Assembly (NCBI GenBank): GCA_019116045.1
Contig: DXCK01000062.1
Coordinates: forward strand, 1 to 47,652
Reading direction: 5' to 3'
From: Candidatus Bacteroides merdipullorum
GTDB taxonomy: Bacteria; Bacteroidota; Bacteroidia; Bacteroidales; Bacteroidaceae
DNA length: 47,652 nt
The stretch's first letter is position 1, and every line of letters starts with the position of its first letter. The notes below the pieces were generated by a model that saw only the letters and a list, made by a program, of their open reading frames with translations, was not told the origin of the DNA and ran no database searches. Below, one piece after another: positions 42,448 through 47,652 of the stretch. The position numbers and the translations under genes are program-made.

Positions 42448-44145
42448 TTATCTGCCCTTCAACTGCGAGCGGTAGCGGGCGGGCGTCATGCCGGTGGAGG
42501 CCTGGAAGGTGTTGTAGAAAGTGGAGAGCGAGTTGAAGCCGACGTCGGTGGCGATTTGTTTCAGCGGTTTGTTGGTCTTCGGGTCGGAGATTTCCGCGAT
42601 GGCTTGGCGGATGCGGTATTCGCTGAGCAACTGGCTGAAGGTCTTCCCCGTGATGTCGTTGATGGCCTTGGAGAGATAGGTGCGGTTCGTGTCCAGGCGT
42701 TCGGCCACGGCGGCGATGGTGAGCGACGGGTCGGTGAAGAGCTTGTGCTCCAGCATTTGCACCGTGAAGCGGTTCATCAGGTCTTGCAGTTTGTCGATGG
42801 GTACGGGGCTGGGGTGTCCCGCCTGGCGCAGTTGCTCTATCTGCGCCAGCAGCATCTGTTCGTGCTGCATGTACTCGTGGTTTTGCGAGACGATGGCGCG
42901 GTAGAGGCGGTTCTTCTTGCGGTAGAAGAAGTAAGTGAGCGCCAGTGCCAGTGCGACGGCCACCAGCGTGCCGCTCAGCACGGCAATCTTGTAGCGGTTG
43001 TCCAGGATGACGACTTGTTGTTCGCTGATGCGCTGCTCGCGCGAGTAGATGTCGTGCTTGATGCGTGCTTCCTGCATGGCGCGTTCGCGCACCTCGTCGA
43101 ACAGGCGGTTCTGGTAGTCCATGTATTCCAGTGCGCGGTCCAGCGCTTGTTCGGTCTGTCCGGCCTCGCGGTAGCTCAGCGCCAGCTCTTTGAGCAACTG
43201 TGCTTTGTGTATGGGCACGCCGCTGTCTTCGATGTGCCTCAGTCCGTATTCCAGCACGCGGGTGGCGGCGTCGGCATGGTTGTCGGTGCGCAGCAGGGCG
43301 GCATACTTCAGGTAAATCATCGTGATGGTAGAGGCCGACGCGCTGGGGAAACTCTCCATGGCGCGGGCGTAGTATTCGTAGGCCTTGCCCGTTTCGCCGA
43401 GCTTTTCGTAGTATTGGGCTTTCAGCAGGTAGATGTCCGCCTTCATGCCGAACCCCTGGGAAGCGTGCATCTGTTCGAGCGCTTCGATGGCGATGCGGGC
43501 GTGGGGCAGGTCGCTGGCGGCCAGGTAGTAGAAGGCCGAGTTGAAGGTGGCGTAGAACAGCGGGATGGGCTCTTTGATCTCTTGGGCAATGCGTACGGCC
43601 TCTTCGGCATATTTGAGTCCGGAGGGGTCTTCGCGCATGAAGTAGCCGCCCGAGATGTTGGACAGAATCATGGCATACAGCCTGCGGTTGTCCACGCGCT
43701 TCGCTTCGTCCAGCGCTTGAAAGTAGTAGGAGATGGCCGAATAGACGTCGTCGTTGACGAACATCGAATAGTTGCCGAAGCCGTTCAGAACGCGCATCAG
43801 CGCTTCGTGGTCTTCGAACCGTTCGGCCAGTGCGCGCGCCGTCTCCAGATGAGTGTACGTTTCCGTGCCCGGGTCAGACTCGATGCCTGCCAGTCCCAGG
43901 ATGAGGTGGCCGTAGAGCAGGCTGAAGCGGCGGTCGTCGGTGCGTTCGGCCAGTCGGAACAGTTGCCTGGCATAGCTGCGGGCCCGGTCGAGGCGGTTGT
44001 GGCTGAGGCAGTCGAAGGCGGCGGCGCGCAGGGCCTCCTTGTCTTCGGACAGGGTGTCGGTCTCGGCCGTGTCGGGCGGTGCCGAGGCAAGCAGGGCGGC
44101 CGTCGGCAGCAGCAGGCAAAGCAGAAGTATCTTAATGAAGCGCAT
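42448..44145 (-). CDS. Membrane-bound TPR / AraC-type transcription regulator
   Basis: 565 residues. A signal-like N-terminal hydrophobic segment (IKILLLCLLLPTAALLASA), a periplasmic TPR region (about 40-365), one transmembrane helix (LSGTLVAVALALALTYFFYR), a short coiled coil and a C-terminal AraC DNA-binding domain (LTIAAVAERLDTNRTYLSKA; KQIATDVGFNSLSTFYNTF). It senses something outside the cytosol and binds DNA inside it, as in known Bacteroides regulators of susCD operons. Its operon neighbour is the TlpA-SusCD cluster, on the same strand, 121 bases on. Confidence 0.9.
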   Translation of the reverse strand: MRFIKILLLCLLLPTAALLASAPPDTAETDTLSEDKEALRAAAFDCLSHNRLDRARSYARQLFRLAERTDDRRFSLLYGHLILGLAGIESDPGTETYTHLETARALAERFEDHEALMRVLNGFGNYSMFVNDDVYSAISYYFQALDEAKRVDNRRLYAMILSNISGGYFMREDPSGLKYAEEAVRIAQEIKEPIPLFYATFNSAFYYLAASDLPHARIAIEALEQMHASQGFGMKADIYLLKAQYYEKLGETGKAYEYYARAMESFPSASASTITMIYLKYAALLRTDNHADAATRVLEYGLRHIEDSGVPIHKAQLLKELALSYREAGQTEQALDRALEYMDYQNRLFDEVRERAMQEARIKHDIYSREQRISEQQVVILDNRYKIAVLSGTLVAVALALALTYFFYRKKNRLYRAIVSQNHEYMQHEQMLLAQIEQLRQAGHPSPVPIDKLQDLMNRFTVQMLEHKLFTDPSLTIAAVAERLDTNRTYLSKAINDITGKTFSQLLSEYRIRQAIAEISDPKTNKPLKQIATDVGFNSLSTFYNTFQASTGMTPARYRSQLKGR

Positions 44146-44284
44146 GGGCTGTATGTGCTGACAAAAGAACGTTAATCGGGGGCGAAGTAAAGAAAATTAT
44201 TTGAAACGGACAAATTCCGGCGGCATTTTGATGTGGATTCCGTCGAGGCGCACCGTGGCTTTTCCTCTTCCGCATGGCAGGTGT

Positions 44285-44328
44285 GCTTCTTGCGCACGAC
44301 GGCCGCGCTTCTTGCGCACAGCGGCCGC
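44285..44328 (+). repeat. Two tandem 22-base repeats
   Basis: GCTTCTTGCGCACGACGGCC... and GCTTCTTGCGCACAGCGGCC... are back to back, two mismatches. They lie in the gap after the HhH gene (stop at 44342). The rest of 44146-44341 shows no gene. Confidence 0.65.
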
Positions 44329-44341
44329 GGCTCTTGCCCGG

Positions 44342-45280
44342 TCAGTCGAAACGGACGTAGGGAGCCAGCCGCTTGAGGTCGGTTTCGCTGAACTCGTCGA
44401 AGAGGGCCAGGGCGTGCAGCTTGTCCAGCGAGCCGTTCTTTTGCCTGTATTCGCAGATGGCCTTGGCCTGGGGGAAATTCAGGTACGGGTGCCGCGACAG
44501 GGCGTTCAGGCTTGCGGTGTTCAGGTTGATGCGGCAGATGGCGGCGGTGTCTATGTAGAACCAGAGTCGCAGCCGCTCAGGGTTCAGGTTGATTTCCTTC
44601 AACTGTTCCAGGTCGTGGAAACCTCCCAAGCGCTGCCGGTAGCGGGCGATGCGGCGGGCGATGGCACTGCCGATGCCGGGGATTCTCTTGAGCTCGGAGG
44701 TGTCCGCGCGGTTCAGGTCGACCACGGTTCCTGCGGGGTATTTGTAGGGTTTCGTCACGTGGCCGCCGGGGCTGTCTGCCCACAACGGCTGCATCCTTGG
44801 GCGGAGCGTGTCGGCGGGGGGTATGTGCAGGTAGGGGCGCAAGGCCTTGTATTGTTCGTCCGTCAGCCCGTATATCCGCCGGAAGTCTTCGTCCTGTCGG
44901 AAGCGTCCGCCCTTCTCGCGGTAGCGCACGATGCTTTGCACCACCCATCCCGGCAGGCCCAGGCGGCGCAGCGTCGCGCTGTCCGCGCGGTTGGGGTCGA
45001 AGGGGAAGGGGCGGAGCGTAGGCTCCGGATGCGGGGCACCGGGCAGGCCGTCGGCATGGAAATCGGCGTCGGATTGGTCGGTGGTCGCTTCCTGTTGCAG
45101 TGTGGCGTGGAATTTTTGGTATGCTTCCAAGGTGGCGGCTGTCGGTTCGTCGGCAGGGTCGGCTCGTCGCCCGAGCCTTGGGCCGATGAGCACGACGGCC
45201 AGGATGAGCAGGCAGAGCAGCAAGAGTCCCCGTTGCGTTTGCGACGAGAAGAAAGGCAGGTGGCGCAGCGGGTTTTTCAT
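44342..45280 (-). CDS. ComEA-like helix-hairpin-helix protein with membrane anchor
   Basis: 312 residues from MKNPLRHLPF at 45280. An N-terminal membrane segment (GLLLLCLLILAVVLIGPRLG) is followed by three helix-hairpin-helix units: FDPNRADSATLRRLGLPGWV (about 108), VDLNRADTSELKRIPGIGSA (about 190) and INLNTASLNALSRHPYLNFP (about 255). Such HhH units bind double-stranded DNA without sequence preference; ComEA proteins do so on the outer side of the inner membrane during uptake. This may be a DNA-binding envelope protein, but no other competence gene is near. Confidence 0.85.
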   Translation of the reverse strand: MKNPLRHLPFFSSQTQRGLLLLCLLILAVVLIGPRLGRRADPADEPTAATLEAYQKFHATLQQEATTDQSDADFHADGLPGAPHPEPTLRPFPFDPNRADSATLRRLGLPGWVVQSIVRYREKGGRFRQDEDFRRIYGLTDEQYKALRPYLHIPPADTLRPRMQPLWADSPGGHVTKPYKYPAGTVVDLNRADTSELKRIPGIGSAIARRIARYRQRLGGFHDLEQLKEINLNPERLRLWFYIDTAAICRINLNTASLNALSRHPYLNFPQAKAICEYRQKNGSLDKLHALALFDEFSETDLKRLAPYVRFD

Positions 45281-45383
45281 GGCGGGGGAGGACTGGGGTT
45301 GATGATGCGCAAATGTAGGAAAAAACGCGGAAAGCGCCAAAAGAATCGGCCCGATATCTGTGCGGCGGATGTACGGAAGGCGC

Positions 45384-46301
45384 TCAGCCCAGCAGGGCGC
45401 GGATTTCGGCGGCGTCGCGGTGCAGTTGTGCCACCAGCTCGTCCAGCGAGCCGAACCGGCGCTCGGCGCGGATGCGTTGCACGAAGCTCAGCCGCAGCGG
45501 CTGTTGGTAGATGTCGCGGTCGAAGTCAAAGATGTGCACCTCGATGCTGCGGTCGTCGCCGTTGTCCAGCGTGGGGCGGCGTCCGATGTTCAGCATCCCG
45601 CCGTGACTTTCGCCGCCAATTTCCACCCTTACGGCGTACACTCCGTTGGCCGGCACCAGCTTGTCCGGATGATCGGGCAGAAGGTTGGCCGTGGGATAGC
45701 CGAGGCGATGCCCCACGCGGTGTCCGCTCACCACCGTGCCGCCCACGTTGTAGGCATAGCCCAGGCAGCGGTTGGCCTCCGCCACGTCGCCGTCCGACAG
45801 CAGGCGGCGCACCAGCGACGAGCTGACGGCCGTCCCGTCCGGCAGGCGGAAAGCCTCGGCGGGCAGCACCTCGATGCCCAGCTCGCGGCCGTAGCGCACG
45901 TAGTCGTCAAACCCCTCGCTGCGGTTGTGGCCGAAGCGGTGGTCGTAGCCGATGAGCAGTCCTCCGATGCGGTAGCGGTGCTTCAGCACTTCCATGAAGT
46001 CGCGTGCCGAGAGTGTGGCCAGGTGTGCCGTGAAGTCCAGCAAGAGGCATTGTTCGACCCCCGTCTGCTCCAGCCGTTGCAGCTTCTCGGCCGGCGTGGT
46101 GAGCAGGCGCGGGTGGTATTCGCCCTGCAACACCTGGCGCGGGTGCGTGGGAAAGGTGATGACGGTCGAGGCCAATCCCCGGGCAGCCGCCTCGCGCTCC
46201 ACCTGGCGGATGAGGAAGCAGTGCCCGCAGTGCACGCCGTCGAAGAACCCTATGGTGGCCATTCCCGGCCTGTTATTGGAACAGATGTCTCCAATCCTCA
46301 T
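45384..46301 (-). CDS. ribF: Bifunctional riboflavin kinase / FAD synthetase
   Basis: 305 residues from MRIGDIC at 46301, which overlaps the HAD gene by 29 bases; MATIG at 46262 avoids the overlap but shortens the usual N-terminus. The FAD-synthetase motif IGFFDGVHCGHC is near residue 17-28, and the adenylyl-transfer stretch GYDHRFGHNRSEG follows. The riboflavin-kinase domain begins near 180 with GHRVGHRLGYPTANLLPDHP. It makes FMN and then FAD from riboflavin. Last of the visible operon ATPase-HAD-ribF. Confidence 0.92.
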   Translation of the reverse strand: MRIGDICSNNRPGMATIGFFDGVHCGHCFLIRQVEREAAARGLASTVITFPTHPRQVLQGEYHPRLLTTPAEKLQRLEQTGVEQCLLLDFTAHLATLSARDFMEVLKHRYRIGGLLIGYDHRFGHNRSEGFDDYVRYGRELGIEVLPAEAFRLPDGTAVSSSLVRRLLSDGDVAEANRCLGYAYNVGGTVVSGHRVGHRLGYPTANLLPDHPDKLVPANGVYAVRVEIGGESHGGMLNIGRRPTLDNGDDRSIEVHIFDFDRDIYQQPLRLSFVQRIRAERRFGSLDELVAQLHRDAAEIRALLG

Positions 46302-46887
46302 GGGCTTGCGGTGTATAGGTATGGATGCCCAGCGCTTGTGCGCTCTGGCAGTTAGTCTCCGAGTCATCCAGGAACAGTGTTTCTTCGGGACGGATGTCGG
46401 CGTCTGCCAGCACGGCCCGGAAAATCTCGGTGTCGGGCTTGACCATTTTCATTTGGTAGGACAGGTAGATGCGGTCGAAGTAGTCCTCCACCTGGTGTCC
46501 TGCGGCCCGGAAAGCCGTGGCGCAGGCGTAGTCCCAGTGTATGGCGTTGGTGTTGCTCAGCAGGCAGAGGCGGTAGCGTTTGCGCAGCTCCAGCAGGAAG
46601 TCCAGCTTGTAGACGGGGATGGTGCCCAGGAAGCTGTTCCATGCCTTGTCGATGTCGGCATCGTCCAGCGGCGTGCCGGCCAGGCTGCGGATGCGGTCGC
46701 GGAAGTCAGCATCCGTAATCAGCCCCTTCTCGTGCAGTTGGAAGAAGCCCTGCTGCTGGCAGTCGTGCAACAGCCCGTCCACACCGTGCAGGCCCAACTG
46801 GCGGAACTGCTCGATGCAGCGGCGGCGGTCGAGGTCAATCAGCACGCCGCCGAAGTCTATCAGAATGTTCTTGATGTTTCCTTCCAT
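46273..46887 (-). CDS. HAD-family phosphatase (YihX-like)
   Basis: 204 residues. HAD motif 1 is DFGGVLIDLD (D11 nucleophile), motif 2 LLSNTNAIHW, motif 3 the Lys in MKMVKPDTE, motif 4 FLDDSETN. Motif 1 reads D-x-G-G-V rather than DxDx, as in the YihX group. It probably dephosphorylates a small sugar or flavin-like phosphate; being directly before ribF, a role in flavin metabolism is conceivable but unproven. Starts ten bases from the ATPase stop. Confidence 0.86.
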   Translation of the reverse strand: MEGNIKNILIDFGGVLIDLDRRRCIEQFRQLGLHGVDGLLHDCQQQGFFQLHEKGLITDADFRDRIRSLAGTPLDDADIDKAWNSFLGTIPVYKLDFLLELRKRYRLCLLSNTNAIHWDYACATAFRAAGHQVEDYFDRIYLSYQMKMVKPDTEIFRAVLADADIRPEETLFLDDSETNCQSAQALGIHTYTPQAHEDWRHLFQ

Positions 46888-46897
46888 GCCTCTTTGC

Positions 46898-47652
46898 TTA
46901 TTTTTGTCTCAGGCGTTTCACCAGGCGGAACACTTCGCCCACCCAGAGCACCACCGACGTGCTGGCGATAATCAGGAACCACGTCTGCCCGTCGAGCGGT
47001 TCGGTGCGGAACACCTTGCCGCCGAAGGTGACGATGATGAACTGCCCTACCAGGATGATGAGCGCCACGCTGAGCATGCCCAGCGCATGGCCGGCGTCCT
47101 TGAATATAGAGTGGTTCGTGCCGAACACGCTTGCGTTGAACAGGTTCCAGAACTGAAGCATGACGAAGACGGTGAAGAAGATGGTGAGGTAGCGTATGCT
47201 CATCTCGCCGTCGGCCTGCACCCCTCCGGGCAGTTGCTTGAAGTAGAACAGCATCCCCATCAGTATGGCCAGGAAGGCTATCCCTACCCCGAAGATGTTG
47301 TTGCGCATGGCCGGCGTGATGATGAAGTCCGAACGCTTGCGGGGCTTCTCGTTCATCACGTCCATGCTGGGCGAGATAGAGGCCAGTGCCATCGCCGCGA
47401 AGGTATCCATGATGAGGTTCACCCAAAGCATCTGCGTGACGGTGAGTGGCAACGATGTTCCAAAGAAAGCACCCAACAGCACACTGAGCAGGGCCACTAC
47501 GTTTATAGTAAGCTGGAAGACGATGAAGCGCTGGATGTTCTTGTACAGCGAGCGTCCCCACATGACGGCCGTCGCGATGCTGTGGAACGAGTCGTCCAGC
47601 AGGGTGATGTCGCTGGCCTCTTTGGCGACGGATGTTCCCGTACCCATCGACA
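46898..47652 (-). CDS. P-type (calcium-like) ATPase, C-terminal part; 5' end cut by the window
   Basis: About 251 residues are visible. The frame is open through the edge: the codon before the apparent ATG at 47647 is TCG, so that ATG is internal. MGTGTSVAKEASDITLLDD is the conserved hinge end of P-type ATPases, followed by the C-terminal transmembrane helices with VTQMLWVNLIMDTFAAMALA, the ion-site helix of calcium-type (P2) pumps. Likely a calcium or other cation exporter; the catalytic part lies outside the window. Confidence 0.88.
   Translation of the reverse strand, partial: SMGTGTSVAKEASDITLLDDSFHSIATAVMWGRSLYKNIQRFIVFQLTINVVALLSVLLGAFFGTSLPLTVTQMLWVNLIMDTFAAMALASISPSMDVMNEKPRKRSDFIITPAMRNNIFGVGIAFLAILMGMLFYFKQLPGGVQADGEMSIRYLTIFFTVFVMLQFWNLFNASVFGTNHSIFKDAGHALGMLSVALIILVGQFIIVTFGGKVFRTEPLDGQTWFLIIASTSVVLWVGEVFRLVKRLRQK

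Noticed and set aside
1..47652. tRNA, rRNA, integrase or phage genes
   Set aside because: None were seen on either strand by reading, though short RNA genes without obvious structure could be missed.

Overview
The window looks like a chromosomal segment of a GC-rich member of the Bacteroidota, most likely order Bacteroidales near Bacteroides/Phocaeicola. The reasons are a SusC/SusD pair, an ATP-type PEP carboxykinase, DUF4292 and DUF2975 family genes, and repeated TTG-N19/20-TAnnTTTG promoters, which is the Bacteroidales sigma-ABfr consensus. Shine-Dalgarno sequences are mostly absent. No rRNA, tRNA, CRISPR array, transposase or phage gene was seen. Both ends are cut: a secreted protein gene loses its 3' end at base 1, and a P-type ATPase gene loses its 5' end at the right edge.

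Layout. 1-5.1 kb (minus): a secreted protein, then a tightly overlapping operon dut / TPR protein / DUF4292 lipoprotein / EnvC-like protein with a degenerate M23 domain. 5.3-7.3 kb: dgt and upp, convergent. 7.5-10.7 kb (plus): a cytosolic protein, a cytosolic trypsin-like protease with a zinc ribbon, and a lipoprotein; the first two appear to share a domain. 10.8-13.4 kb (minus): sufE, an M28 lipoprotein and an LD-carboxypeptidase. 13.6-19 kb: acyl-CoA synthetase, rpsO, an M50-like membrane metalloprotease and typA. 19.2-20.1 kb (minus): a small AT-richer cassette of three genes joined by 4-base overlaps, with an ART-like DUF3990 protein in the middle and a DUF3791-like protein first, which I read as a toxin-antitoxin-like module. 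20.3-23.2 kb (plus): a short secreted ORF that looks like a remnant, two small winged-helix genes around a CPA1 antiporter, and an orphan Phd/YefM-like antitoxin. 23.3-26.1 kb (minus): nitroreductase lipoprotein, small lipoprotein, pckA with a structured leader. 26.4-28.4 kb (minus): an operon of a 29-residue hydrophobic peptide, a CPBP intramembrane protease, a DUF2975 membrane protein and a small XRE regulator, behind an array of palindromes. 28.7-33.4 kb: asd (minus), then a CPA2 antiporter, tcdA and an ABC ATPase (plus). 33.35-33.82 kb: a composite repeat island. 33.8-44.1 kb (minus): a membrane-bound TPR/AraC-type regulator, a TlpA-like lipoprotein, SusC, SusD and DsbD. 44.3-47.65 kb (minus): a ComEA-like helix-hairpin-helix protein, ribF, a HAD phosphatase and the ATPase fragment.

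How genes work together. The strongest functional units are: (i) the SusCD locus bracketed by a periplasmic thioredoxin-like protein and DsbD, with no glycan-degrading enzyme in view, which suggests import or processing linked to thiol chemistry; (ii) the three-gene DUF3791/DUF3990 cassette; (iii) the peptide/CPBP/DUF2975/XRE operon; and (iv) the cytosolic protease pair. Units ii-iv are the best candidates for poorly described biology. Their functions are inference from architecture only.
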